From positions 1,929,501 through 1,993,500 of the forward strand of contig NZ_CP011492.1 in the NCBI RefSeq assembly GCF_001011035.1: DNA of 64,000 nt, read 5' to 3'. Under the pieces are notes generated by a model, which saw only the letters and a list, made by a program, of their open reading frames with translations, made no database searches and was not told the DNA's origin. Source of the stretch: Streptomyces sp. CNQ-509 (lineage in GTDB: Bacteria; Actinomycetota; Actinomycetes; Streptomycetales; Streptomycetaceae). Of the stretch, positions 1 to 8,166 are shown in pieces. Position 1 is the stretch's first letter. Every line of letters begins with the position of its first letter. Position numbers and translations under genes: made by a program.

Positions 1-11
1 GGTCGGCCCTC

Positions 12-767
12 TCACTCCGCCCCGAATTCCACCACCGTCCCCGGCCGCGCCACCCCCGCCTCCCCGCCGAACCCCCGGCGCGCCGCGGCGATCGCCGCGG
101 CCTCGTCCCCGCCGGGCCACAGGTGCGTGAGCAGCAGCCGCTCCGCGCCCGCGCGGGCCGCGTGTTCGCCGGCCTGGCGGGCGCTCGACAGGTACGGCGC
201 GTCCTCCTCCGGCACCTCCTCCGGGTACGTGGCCTCCGCGAGGAACAGGTCAGCCGCGGCAGCGAGTTCCGCGAGCGCCGGGCTCGGGCCGGTGTCACCC
301 GTGTACGCGAGCACCCGGCCCGCCGCCGTCAGCCGCAGCCCGGCGTTGGGGACGTGGTGCGGAAGCGAGCGGGTCTGGACGCGGAACGGGCCGGAGGTGA
401 ACTCCGGCTCCGTCGCCGGGTCGAACGCGCGCAGCTCGTACGAGCCGCGCAGCATCCCCGGCCGGTCCAGCGCCAGCACCGCGTCGAGCGCACCGGCAGG
501 GGCGTAGACCGGCAGCGCGGGCCACGGCCGGTCGGCGAGCGCGCGGGCGCGGAGGAGGGGGTTGAGGTCGGCGCAGTGGTCGGGGTGCCCGTGGGTGACG
601 ACGACGGCGTCGACGTCACCGGGCCGCAGGTGCCGGAGGAGCTGCGGCATCACCGCGTACCCGGGGTCGAGCAGCAGCCGGTGCCCGTCGTGCTCGACGA
701 GGTAGCCGCTGCAGGCGGCGTCCGCGGTCGGCCAGGCGCCGCGGCCGCCGAGCACGGTGAGCTTCAT
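12..767 (-). CDS. MBL-fold metallo-hydrolase
   Basis: Predicted cytoplasmic metal-dependent hydrolase of 251 residues. The zinc signature THGHPDHC is at residues 58-65 (H59, H61, D63, H64). An Asp in DTGPSP near residue 157 and a His in LLTHLWPG near residue 213 complete the usual dinuclear ligand set. Size and layout match the single-domain RNase Z/beta-lactamase-like branch; the substrate cannot be read from sequence. ATG is chosen because GGAGGAAC lies a few bases before it. The gene follows a perfect palindrome that probably ends the leftward transcript of the small membrane genes, so it is likely transcribed on its own. Confidence 0.88.
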   Translation of the reverse strand: MKLTVLGGRGAWPTADAACSGYLVEHDGHRLLLDPGYAVMPQLLRHLRPGDVDAVVVTHGHPDHCADLNPLLRARALADRPWPALPVYAPAGALDAVLALDRPGMLRGSYELRAFDPATEPEFTSGPFRVQTRSLPHHVPNAGLRLTAAGRVLAYTGDTGPSPALAELAAAADLFLAEATYPEEVPEEDAPYLSSARQAGEHAARAGAERLLLTHLWPGGDEAAAIAAARRGFGGEAGVARPGTVVEFGAE

Positions 768-783
768 GCCGTTCCTCCGGTAC

Positions 784-813
784 GCGCACGGAGGCGGATC
801 CGCCTCCGTGCGC
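784..813 (-). terminator. Perfect 30-bp palindrome, likely terminator
   Basis: Positions 784-813 read identically on both strands, centred on GGATCC. The element lies between the end of the small membrane gene (856) and the start of the MBL hydrolase (767). It can fold into a 13-bp GC-rich hairpin with a GATC loop and no U-tract, as is common for actinomycete terminators. The position fits ending transcription of the two small membrane genes. A dimeric-protein operator is the alternative. Confidence 0.6.
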
Positions 814-855
814 CACGGTAGCGGTGGGCCGCCCTCCGTGCCCGCGTGGGGCCGG

Positions 856-1062
856 TCACCAGGCGATGTGCACCAGGAACCAGCCCGCGAAGCCCACCCA
901 GGCCGCGACGAAGACCGCCTTGCCCACCGGCGTGCGCACCCGGAACCACGCCCGGGTCCGCTCCGAGAGGGTGTCGCCCTTCTTCGGGGTCCACAGCGCG
1001 ACGACCTCCACTACCGCGCCGAGGGCGAGCAGTCCGCCCCAGATCCAGTCGGACCCGCTCAC
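856..1062 (-). CDS. Small two-helix membrane protein, holin-like context
   Basis: A 68-residue protein with two hydrophobic helices (about residues 5-24 and 48-67) joined by a charged loop (KKGDTLSERTR). Family not recognised. The GTG start overlaps the stop of the preceding gene by 4 bp (GTGA, 1059-1062), so the two are translationally coupled. Both small membrane proteins sit divergently from a GH25 muramidase that has no signal peptide. This is the company holins keep in Streptomyces phages, so a holin or holin-helper role is inferred from context and topology only. Confidence 0.7.
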   Translation of the reverse strand: MSGSDWIWGGLLALGAVVEVVALWTPKKGDTLSERTRAWFRVRTPVGKAVFVAAWVGFAGWFLVHIAW

Positions 1063-1388
1063 GCCGGCCGCCCCTCGGCGTCGGGCGGCGGTACGGCGGC
1101 CACCGGCGCCGCGGACTGCCGCGCGCCCGACGCCCGCGCCGGGTACTCCGGCGGTCGCGCCCAGCCCAGCAGCACGCCCGCGACGAGCCGCAGCGGCTTC
1201 CAGTCCCGCTTCGCCGCCCACTCCTCCAGCGCCCGGAACACCGCGTAGTACACGGCGGTGACCAGCGCGGTGACCCCGGCGGTCACGGTCGTGCCTTCGG
1301 CGTCGACGCCGAAGGCACCGGCCGCGGTCACGACCCAGCCGACGAACAGCGGCACCAGGGTACGTAAGACAGAGATGTAGAGATTCAT
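1059..1388 (-). CDS. Phage-type small membrane protein, putative holin
   Basis: A 109-residue protein with two predicted membrane helices (about residues 4-27 and 35-58). A basic segment follows (AAKRDWKPLRL), then a short helix ending in LLGWARPPEYP and a Pro/Ala-rich tail. The GWARPPEY-like ending after two helices recalls membrane proteins encoded next to endolysins in Streptomyces phages; this is recalled similarity, not a search. ATG is supported by GGGGGA seven bases upstream. It is coupled to the next small membrane gene by a 4-bp overlap and is divergent from the GH25 lysozyme, consistent with a lysis-type set. Confidence 0.72.
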   Translation of the reverse strand: MNLYISVLRTLVPLFVGWVVTAAGAFGVDAEGTTVTAGVTALVTAVYYAVFRALEEWAAKRDWKPLRLVAGVLLGWARPPEYPARASGARQSAAPVAAVPPPDAEGRPA

Positions 1389-1691
1389 GGTCAGATCCCC
1401 CGATCCGCGGCCACCTAGGGTAAAGCGGCCTTCTCACACGGGAGATGCCCGCACAGCGGCCCCCTGAACCACAACCTGAACCTCCTCTTCCGCATCGAAC
1501 TCCCCCCGGCGGCGCCGCCCCTTGGGGGCGCACACCGCGAACGCGCGATTGGACGACGGCGCTTGCGCGGCGCCCGCAGCGGGGATGAGGGGAGAAACGC
1601 ACGAGACGGCAAGGACGGCAAAGAACGCGAAAGACAGCGCGAGGGATTTGGCCACCGTCCCGTCCCGACCCCCACTCGAAAGGGACGAGTG
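1389..1691. promoter_or_regulatory. Divergent intergenic region, muramidase/holin-like genes
   Basis: About 300 bases between two divergent start codons. Open frames crossing it are arginine- and proline-rich composition artefacts. It must hold the promoters of both the GH25 gene and the holin-like pair. I see no convincing -35/-10 pair or repeat that fixes them. Confidence 0.45.
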
Positions 1692-2339
1692 ATGACCATC
1701 AAGGGCATCGACGTCAGTTCACACCAGTCAGGCAACTACTCCACACGAGGCATGGACTTCGTCTTCGTCAAGGCGTCGGAAGGCCGCAGCTACGTCAACC
1801 CCAAGCAGGGCGACCAGGCCGCACACGGCCGCGAGGCGGGCCTGGTGCTGGGGTTCTACCACTTCCTCTGGCCGGGCAACATCAAGACACAGGCCCAGTA
1901 CTTCGTCGACAAGGCGAAGGAGAAGCCGGGCGACATGCTCGCCTGCGACTGGGAGCACACGAGCGAGGGCACCGCGGCGAGCAACAAGGAGAAGGACGCC
2001 TTCATCAAGGAGGTGAAGCGGCTGCGCCCGCGCCACAAGGTGCTCCTCTACTGCAACCGCGACTTCTGGCTCAACCGCGACACCACCAGCTACGCCGGCG
2101 ACGGCCTCTGGATCGCCCAGTACAACGGCAAGCCCGGCAAGCCGGACATCCAGGCGTCGTGGCGGTTCCACCAGTACACGTCGTCGCCGATCGACACGAA
2201 CGTGGGCCGCTTCAGCTCGCGTTCGGCGCTGCGCTCGTGGGCGCGGGAGCGGTTCGACGCGAAGCTCACGGCGGACGGGACGGAGGCCGGCGAGCCGGCC
2301 GGGACCGCGGCCGGCGGAGGAGCCGAGGACCGGGAATGA
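1692..2339 (+). CDS. GH25 muramidase (lysozyme), no signal peptide
   Basis: A 215-residue N-acetylmuramidase of glycoside hydrolase family 25, cleaving the MurNAc-GlcNAc bond of peptidoglycan. Family marks are GIDVSSHQ (residues 5-12), FVKASEG (25-31), GFYHF (54-58) and the catalytic ACDWEHTSEG, with D86 and E88 as the acid pair. The start is the ATG at 1692, preceded by GAAAGGGACGA; upstream in-frame codons are non-native in composition. There is no signal peptide and no wall-binding module, only a disordered Gly/Ala/Glu tail. This resembles a phage endolysin more than the secreted Streptomyces cellosyl type. It is divergent from two holin-like membrane genes. Confidence 0.93.
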   Translation: MTIKGIDVSSHQSGNYSTRGMDFVFVKASEGRSYVNPKQGDQAAHGREAGLVLGFYHFLWPGNIKTQAQYFVDKAKEKPGDMLACDWEHTSEGTAASNKEKDAFIKEVKRLRPRHKVLLYCNRDFWLNRDTTSYAGDGLWIAQYNGKPGKPDIQASWRFHQYTSSPIDTNVGRFSSRSALRSWARERFDAKLTADGTEAGEPAGTAAGGGAEDRE

Positions 2340-2393
2340 GGGTGCGGCGGACCCGGGCCGTCTCTTCCGGATCTTGGGTTGGGGCCGGCGTGC

Positions 2394-3635
2394 TCAGTCA
2401 GGGACCGCGAGGTTGTCGGCGGCGCCCCCGCGCCACTCGATCATGAAAAGTGTGGCGTCGTCGCTGGTGCGCCCGCCCCGTTGCTTCTTCAGCGTGTGGG
2501 AGAGCCGGCGCAGATCTGCCCGCAGACTCTGTGACCGCTCTTCCCGCAGGCGGTTGACGCAACCGATGAGACGTTCCTCGCCGAACTGTTCCTCGTGTTC
2601 GACGTGTTCCTCAATGATGCCGTCGGTGTAGCACAGGACCCGGTCGCCCGGCTGGAGCGTGTGCTCTCTGACCTTGGGCTCCTCGCCGCCGAAGCCGACG
2701 GGCAGTGTCGTCGCGCTCTCCAGTCGCCGTACAACCTTGCCTTCGCGGATCAGCAAGGGTGCGGGGTGGCCGGCATTGACCAGCTCCATCTGGCCGGTGG
2801 CGATGTTGACGTGCATGAGCTGCGCCGTGACGAAATGGTCGGGCCCGAACTGCTGGGAAATGGCGGCGTCCATGAACGCGTACTTCTCCGCGAGGCTGAC
2901 GAACACGCGCCGGGCATGGCGGTAGGCGCCGATGGCCACGGTCGCCATGGTGGCGGCGTCCAGGCCGTGGCCCATCGCGTCGATCACCGCGATGTGCAGG
3001 ATGTTGTCGTTGAGGGCGTAGTCGAAGCTGTCGCCGGCGACGCGGTAGGCGGGCTCCAGTACCCCCGCCACCGAAACCTGCGGCACCGTCATCGCCAGCG
3101 GCGGCAGCAGGTTCCACTGGATCTCCGCGGACACGCTCATCGGCTCCCTGCGCCGGGCCAGGAAGAACTGGTCGGTGTAGGCGCTCTTGGTGACCAGCAT
3201 GTCGGCCACCAAGCCGGCGAGTCGGCGCAGCAGGCGCCGGATGTCGTCGCCGACGGCGTCCAGGGTCAGGGCCATCACACCCACCTGATCGCTGCCGTCC
3301 TGCAAGGGCAGATACACCCGGACGCCGCCACCGGCCTGTGGTGCCTCGACGGGAGCCGCGCGCAGGAATGCCTGGCCGGCCTGGGAGTCACTGATCGCCT
3401 GAGCCTCGCTGACGTGCAGCTTCTTGCCCGGCAACGGCACCAACCGCTCCTGCGCGTAGTCCTGGAGCAGGATGGAGACGTCACGGCCACCGATCCTGGC
3501 GACCTCATCCGCAATCAGCGGGGCGATCAGCTGCGGCGGCAACAGCCGCGCCCTGTCCAGCAGCAGGCCCAGCAGCCGCTCGCCGAAACCCACCGATCGG
3601 TCCACGAAGTCCTCGCCCATGGCCCGGTTCGCCAC
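2394..3635 (-). CDS. PP2C-type serine phosphatase (RsbU/SpoIIE family)
   Basis: About 413 residues. The N-terminal half looks like a GAF-type sensor (DVSILLQDYAQERLVPLPG, ISDSQAGQAFL). The C-terminal PP2C domain has the metal-site blocks GDSFDYAL, VIDAMGHGLDAA, CYTDGIIEEH and DDATLFMIEW. Such proteins dephosphorylate anti-sigma-factor antagonists in actinomycete stress and development switches. No HATPase kinase domain is fused. The GTG at 3635 is preferred because AGGA stands five bases before it; ATG 3620 and TTG 3671 are alternatives. No partner anti-sigma or antagonist gene is nearby. Confidence 0.88.
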   Translation of the reverse strand: MANRAMGEDFVDRSVGFGERLLGLLLDRARLLPPQLIAPLIADEVARIGGRDVSILLQDYAQERLVPLPGKKLHVSEAQAISDSQAGQAFLRAAPVEAPQAGGGVRVYLPLQDGSDQVGVMALTLDAVGDDIRRLLRRLAGLVADMLVTKSAYTDQFFLARRREPMSVSAEIQWNLLPPLAMTVPQVSVAGVLEPAYRVAGDSFDYALNDNILHIAVIDAMGHGLDAATMATVAIGAYRHARRVFVSLAEKYAFMDAAISQQFGPDHFVTAQLMHVNIATGQMELVNAGHPAPLLIREGKVVRRLESATTLPVGFGGEEPKVREHTLQPGDRVLCYTDGIIEEHVEHEEQFGEERLIGCVNRLREERSQSLRADLRRLSHTLKKQRGGRTSDDATLFMIEWRGGAADNLAVPD

Positions 3636-4263
3636 GCCCTTCCTGTCACCACGGTCACCGTCCGGGTACAAGGTGACCTGCCCAACGGCCCGAGAGGCTC
3701 ATTACGCCAATGCAGGGCATGTCGGCCCGCGCCGTCTGAGGTGGTGGAATCCGCTGTTCGGCGCCTGGCCCGGTGAGGCGGTCAAGGTGCCGGAAGACGA
3801 GCACCGTCATGACCGGCGCCCCGGTCCGGGCCGCGGTCGTACGCCTTCCACACGGCCGCCGGAATCGGCCCCCGCACGCGTGTCCGCGCGCCAACAGGGC
3901 TGTGAGCAGCGGCTTTAGTCCCGTCCATGGACTGCTTTGGATACTCGGCCGGGCGCGGGCACGTCCGGGGCCACCTGTTCCGGATCCGGCTCCGGCCGTC
4001 CTCCCGCGTGCGCACCCGGGCTGAGCACTCCCGGGAGCCGGGCGCAGCAGTCCGTCCGTACGTCTGGAAGGGAAAAGCGTGACAGGTGCGACGACACCGG
4101 CCCAGGCCGGCACCCCCCAGGTGCCCTGCTTCGCCCAGGCGACGGCCCTCAGACCGCCACGGACCTCCTCCGCGTTCAGCCGCCCGGTCTGCGGCTCGGT
4201 CCTGATATCCCCCACCGGCCGCAGGCCACTGGCTGCCTGACGGCCTGGAAGCAGAGGTATCTC
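3636..4263. promoter_or_regulatory. Long intergenic region ahead of the cluster
   Basis: About 630 bases between the divergent phosphatase and UbiA-family genes. Open frames crossing it have frameshifted-looking Arg/Pro composition and no family motif. It must carry the promoter of the rightward cluster transcript and perhaps SARP heptamer repeats, but I could not pick out a convincing repeat or -35/-10 pair. It contains several short GC hairpins. Confidence 0.4.
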
Positions 4264-5214
4264 ATGAGCGAGACCCTGCAAGAAGGACGGGCGGCGCCGC
4301 CAGGGAAGAGGCTGAGCGCCTTCGTCAGTCTGGCGAAGCTGTCGTTCTTCGACTACTACCTGTCCGCGTTCGTGGTGTGGACGATGCTGCCACCCGGCAC
4401 CCGGGACGACCTGGGCACCGTGTGGACGCTGGCCGTGCTCACCCTGGGCTGGGTGGGCGTGTGTGCGGCGACCGTCGCGTTCGACGACGTCACGGGCTTC
4501 CGGGACGGCAGCGACCAGTTCAACTACGACCCCGGGCAGGGGCAGTTGCGCAGCCGCAAGCGCAAGCCCCTCCTGGACGGGCGGCTGACCGAGCGGGAGG
4601 CCGTGCGGTTCGGCTACGCCGCGCTGCTCACCGGCCTCGTCTGGCTGGGGCTCGCGGTGCTGACCTCGCCGCACCGGCCGGTCTGGGCGCTGCTGCTCAC
4701 CGTCTTCCTCGTCTTCATCAGCGTGCAGTACTCGTACGGCCTGCGGCTGAGCTACCGGGGCGGGCAGGAGCTGGTGCTGCTGCTGAGCACCGGTCTGGTG
4801 GTGCTGATCCCCTACGGCCTGACCCACGGGGAGCTGACCGGCATCGTGGCCCTGGAGGCGTACCTCTTCGGCCTCTGGAGCCTGCTGGTCTCGGTCTACT
4901 CCAACATCAACGACGTCGAGGGGGACCGGGCCGCGGGCCGCAGGAACCTCGCGATCATGCTCCCTGCCCCGGTGTACCGCGGGGTCATCGCCCTGCTGAG
5001 CCTCTCCGAGACCGCCGTCATCGTGCTCGCCTGCGCTCTCGGTGCGGTGCCGTGGTGGTTCGGGTTCTTCCTCGCCCCGCTGGTCGCGGTGCGCGTCGTC
5101 CAGATGGCGACCGGCCTGGTCCGGCACGACCCTCTGAAAGCCCGGAAGCTCGGCGGTCAGGCGCATCGGCTCGGTGTCGTCCTGATCATCGTCGCCAACC
5201 TGTTCGCCGTCTGA
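4264..5214 (+). CDS. UbiA-family membrane prenyltransferase or terpene cyclase
   Basis: A 316-residue polytopic membrane protein with about eight to nine hydrophobic helices. Two Asp-rich prenyl-diphosphate motifs face the active site: FDDVTGFRDGSD (residues 73-84) and NINDVEGD (214-221). This is the UbiA superfamily, which transfers isoprenyl chains to aromatic or lipid acceptors; some bacterial members instead cyclise GGPP or GFPP. Acceptor and chain length cannot be read. ATG 4264 is chosen after GAGGT. It is the first gene of a rightward cluster and is followed 27 bases later by an ANL ligase. No MenA or UbiA context genes (men, ubi, aromatic biosynthesis) are nearby, which argues for secondary metabolism. 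Confidence 0.88.
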   Translation: MSETLQEGRAAPPGKRLSAFVSLAKLSFFDYYLSAFVVWTMLPPGTRDDLGTVWTLAVLTLGWVGVCAATVAFDDVTGFRDGSDQFNYDPGQGQLRSRKRKPLLDGRLTEREAVRFGYAALLTGLVWLGLAVLTSPHRPVWALLLTVFLVFISVQYSYGLRLSYRGGQELVLLLSTGLVVLIPYGLTHGELTGIVALEAYLFGLWSLLVSVYSNINDVEGDRAAGRRNLAIMLPAPVYRGVIALLSLSETAVIVLACALGAVPWWFGFFLAPLVAVRVVQMATGLVRHDPLKARKLGGQAHRLGVVLIIVANLFAV

Positions 5215-5241
5215 CCCACGTCGGGGAAAGCAAGGTGGATC

Positions 5242-6861
5242 ATGAAGAAAGCACCACGTCCGAAGAACCTCGGCGGCCTGCTCGAGTCCTATGCCGGCGC
5301 AGAGACGCCGCAGTGGAACCTCGACCGTCCCTTCGACATCGCGCCCGACGGCGGCCGGGAGTACGACGTCTCGGGGCTGGCGCGGCTGGTGGCCGACATG
5401 TCGGGGCGGCTCCGGGAGGCGGGCCTGCGGCGCGGTGACCGGCTGGCCATCGTCAAGGAGAACCACCACGACGTCGTGCTGCTGGCGGCGGCCGCGGCCC
5501 GTATCGGCGCCCTGCCGGCGATGATCTCCACGTCCATCGCGCCCGCGACGCTCGCCACCATGATGGAGCGCTTCGACCCCCGGGTCTTCATCGCCTCGGA
5601 CTCGGTGCTCGCCGCCGCCGCGGCCGCGGACGTGACGATGACCGGCGAGAAGACCCAGGTGGTCGCGATCGAGGGCGACACCTCGCTCGCGCCGGGATCC
5701 CTCGCCCTCGCGGATCTCGCCGGCGCCGACGTGCCCCCGATGGATCTGCGCGCCGACGACGAGCCCATGATCTGCACGCACACCTCCGGCACCACCGGCG
5801 TGCCCAAGCTCGTCGCGCACTCGGCCAACACCCTGATCGGCGTCCTCACCAAGCTGGAGACGCTGCCCATACCGGGCCTCGCGGTGCGTAAGGACGACGT
5901 GTTCGCGTCGTGCATCGCGTTCGTCCACGGGCGGGCCATCACCTGGACGTACGCCCAGCTCGCCCGGCCGCCCAAGAAGGTGGTCGTCCTCGGCGGCTCG
6001 GAACCGCGGCTCGTCGCCGAGACGCTGAAGGAGCACCGGCCCACGGTCCTGGAGACCTGCCCCAACCTCTACCAGCGCTGGGAGCCGCTCACCGAGAGCG
6101 ACCCGGAGGCGTTCAGCCGGATCCGGGCCTACCTCAACACCTTCGACGCCATCCACCCCTCCACGGTGCGCAAGTTCATGGAGGCCAGCCGCCGCAGCCG
6201 GCCCGTGTGGGGGCAGGTGTGGGGCCAGAGTGAGACCGGTCCCGTGGCCATGGCGCTCTACTCGCGGAACAAGATCCGCAAGAACGCGGGCGCGCTGAAC
6301 CCGGTGACCAGCAACGTGGGCAGGCCCGTTCCGTTCGTGACCCGGATCAAGCTGGCCGACCCGGAGACCCGCAAGCCGGTGGCCCGCGGGGAACAGGGGC
6401 TCGTCCTGGTGCGTACCAAGGGCCTGTGCCTCACCTACCTCGGCGAGGACGAGCGGCACCGGGAGAAGAAGTGGGACGGGTGGTGGAACACCGGCGACAT
6501 CGGCGTGCGGTCGCGTACCGGGCTGCTGCGCATCCTCGACCGTGAGGTGGACGTCATCCCGGGGACGAGCGGCATCGAGCTGGAGAGCATCCTGCTGGAG
6601 CGGCTGAAGAGGTCCACCGAGGTGATCGTGCTCGGCAACCCCGGCGGCCTGCCGGTCCCGGTGATCAGCCTCTCCGGCGGCAGCACGCTCGGCAAGGAGG
6701 AGTGGAGTGAGGCCACCGAGGGACTTCCCGAGCTCGCCGAGCCGAAGATCATCGACTGGGACGAGTTCCCCCGCACCGGCACCTGGAAGGTCCGGCGGTT
6801 CGATCTGCGCCAGCAAGTGCTCGGCTCCCAGGCCACGTACGGCTCCGGCCGCTGGACCTGA
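5242..6861 (+). CDS. ANL-superfamily acyl-activating ligase, copy 1
   Basis: A 539-residue adenylate-forming enzyme expected to activate a carboxylic acid as acyl-AMP and pass it to CoA or another thiol. The P-loop [11 protein letters not shown] is at 179-189 and the A5-like WGQSETGP at 327-334. The hinge block is WNTGDIG followed by ILDREVD, and the A10 lysine K516 sits in RTGTWKVRR. Trp replaces the usual Gly before that Lys, as it does in the paralogue at 14066. No carrier domain is fused. The two proteins have the same length and both end in GRWT, so this looks like a cluster-internal duplication. Substrate unknown. Confidence 0.9.
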   Translation: MKKAPRPKNLGGLLESYAGAETPQWNLDRPFDIAPDGGREYDVSGLARLVADMSGRLREAGLRRGDRLAIVKENHHDVVLLAAAAARIGALPAMISTSIAPATLATMMERFDPRVFIASDSVLAAAAAADVTMTGEKTQVVAIEGDTSLAPGSLALADLAGADVPPMDLRADDEPMICTHTSGTTGVPKLVAHSANTLIGVLTKLETLPIPGLAVRKDDVFASCIAFVHGRAITWTYAQLARPPKKVVVLGGSEPRLVAETLKEHRPTVLETCPNLYQRWEPLTESDPEAFSRIRAYLNTFDAIHPSTVRKFMEASRRSRPVWGQVWGQSETGPVAMALYSRNKIRKNAGALNPVTSNVGRPVPFVTRIKLADPETRKPVARGEQGLVLVRTKGLCLTYLGEDERHREKKWDGWWNTGDIGVRSRTGLLRILDREVDVIPGTSGIELESILLERLKRSTEVIVLGNPGGLPVPVISLSGGSTLGKEEWSEATEGLPELAEPKIIDWDEFPRTGTWKVRRFDLRQQVLGSQATYGSGRWT

Positions 6862-6903
6862 GCGGACCGCCACCTCAACCGCCACCAGAGAACGGACCAG
6901 GCG

Positions 6904-8166
6904 ATGAAGAAGATCGTCATCATGGGCCAGGGCTACGTCGGTCTCCCGCTCGCCATGCTGGCTGCGGAAGCGGGCGACACGGTCGTCGGCTTCGACGTCA
7001 GCGAGGAGCGGGTCAAGAGGTTGTGCGCCGGGGAGTCCTTCGTCGAGGACATCGCACCGGAGCGGCTGGCCAGCGCGCTGGCGTCGGGCAACTACCGGCC
7101 CACCACCGACGAGAAGCAGATCGGCGGGTTCGACGTCGCGGTCATCAGCGTCCCCACGCCGCTGCGCGAGGGGGCGCCGGACCTCCGGCACATCGAGTCG
7201 GCGACGGACACGGTGGGGCGTTTCCTGCGGCCGGGCGCCACCGTCGTGCTGGAGTCCACCACGTACCCGGGGACCACCGAGGAACTGGTCGCCCCCATCC
7301 TCGAAGAGCGCTCGGGACTGACCGCGGGCGAGGACTTCCAGCTCGGCTACAGCCCGGAGCGGATCGACCCGGGCAACCGCACCTGGACCCTGGACCGTAC
7401 GCCCAAGGTCGTCTCCGGAGTGAACGAGAAGTCGCTGGCGGCCGTCGACGACTTCTACGGCGGGCTCATCGAGACCACCGTCCCGGTCGGCTCCACCCGG
7501 GTCGCCGAGCTGACCAAGCTGGTGGAGAACACCTTTCGCCACGTCAACATCGCCCTGGTGAACGAACTGGCGATCTACGCGCGGGAACTCGGGATCGACG
7601 TGTGGGAGGCCATCGACACGGCCTCGACCAAGCCCTTCGGCTTCATGCGGTTCACCCCGGGGCCCGGAGTCGGCGGGCACTGCCTGCCGGTCGACCCGGT
7701 CTATCTGTCCTGGCGGGTGAACAGGGCCCTGGGGCAGCGCTTCCGCTTCGTGGAGCTGGCCAACGACGTCAACGACCACATGCCCGGCTACGTGGTCCAG
7801 CGGCTGATCTCCGCGCTCAACGAGCGGCGGATGTCGGTCAACGGCGCCCGCGTCCTGGTGCTGGGACTCGCGTACAAGCCGGACACGGGCGACGCCCGGG
7901 AGTCGCCGGCGGTGCGGGTCATCGAGGCCATGCTGCGGATGGGCGCGAAGGTGCGCGCGGTGGATCCGCACGTGGTCGAGCCGATCACCATCGACGACCG
8001 GGTGATGCGCGCCGAGCTGGTCCCCGAGGAGATCGCGCAGGCCGACGCCGTGCTGCTGATCACCGATCACTCCTCGTTCGACTACGAACTGGTCGTCGAG
8101 CACGCCCCGTACGTCCTGGACTGCCGGCGCCGGCTGCCCGCGGGCCCGACGGTGGAGCACCTGTGA
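6904..8166 (+). CDS. Nucleotide-sugar 6-dehydrogenase (WbpA/WecC type)
   Basis: A 420-residue NAD-dependent enzyme that oxidises C6 of a UDP-sugar to the uronate in two steps. The Rossmann motif GQGYVGLP is at residues 8-15. The catalytic Cys is C260 in [15 protein letters not shown]; the GGHC-P-DP form points to the UDP-HexNAc branch (WbpA/WecC) rather than UDP-glucose dehydrogenase (GGSC-KD). The C-terminal UDP-binding domain has [19 protein letters not shown] 6904 is used. Its stop overlaps the GTG of the following SDR by 4 bp. No glycosyltransferase is found in the cluster, so the use of the uronate is unclear. Confidence 0.92.
   Translation: MKKIVIMGQGYVGLPLAMLAAEAGDTVVGFDVSEERVKRLCAGESFVEDIAPERLASALASGNYRPTTDEKQIGGFDVAVISVPTPLREGAPDLRHIESATDTVGRFLRPGATVVLESTTYPGTTEELVAPILEERSGLTAGEDFQLGYSPERIDPGNRTWTLDRTPKVVSGVNEKSLAAVDDFYGGLIETTVPVGSTRVAELTKLVENTFRHVNIALVNELAIYARELGIDVWEAIDTASTKPFGFMRFTPGPGVGGHCLPVDPVYLSWRVNRALGQRFRFVELANDVNDHMPGYVVQRLISALNERRMSVNGARVLVLGLAYKPDTGDARESPAVRVIEAMLRMGAKVRAVDPHVVEPITIDDRVMRAELVPEEIAQADAVLLITDHSSFDYELVVEHAPYVLDCRRRLPAGPTVEHL

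Noticed and set aside
1563..1691. A 43-residue N-terminal extension on the GH25 muramidase
   Set aside because: It is Arg/Gly/Glu-rich and not a signal peptide. The ATG at 1692 has its own Shine-Dalgarno and matches the GH25 start.
3655..8160. An antisense open frame of about 1500 codons on the minus strand
   Set aside because: It mirrors the UbiA, ligase and dehydrogenase genes, which carry clear family motifs. Its composition (His/Arg/Pro/Gly/Asp-rich, no motif) is what high-GC third positions produce in the opposite frame.
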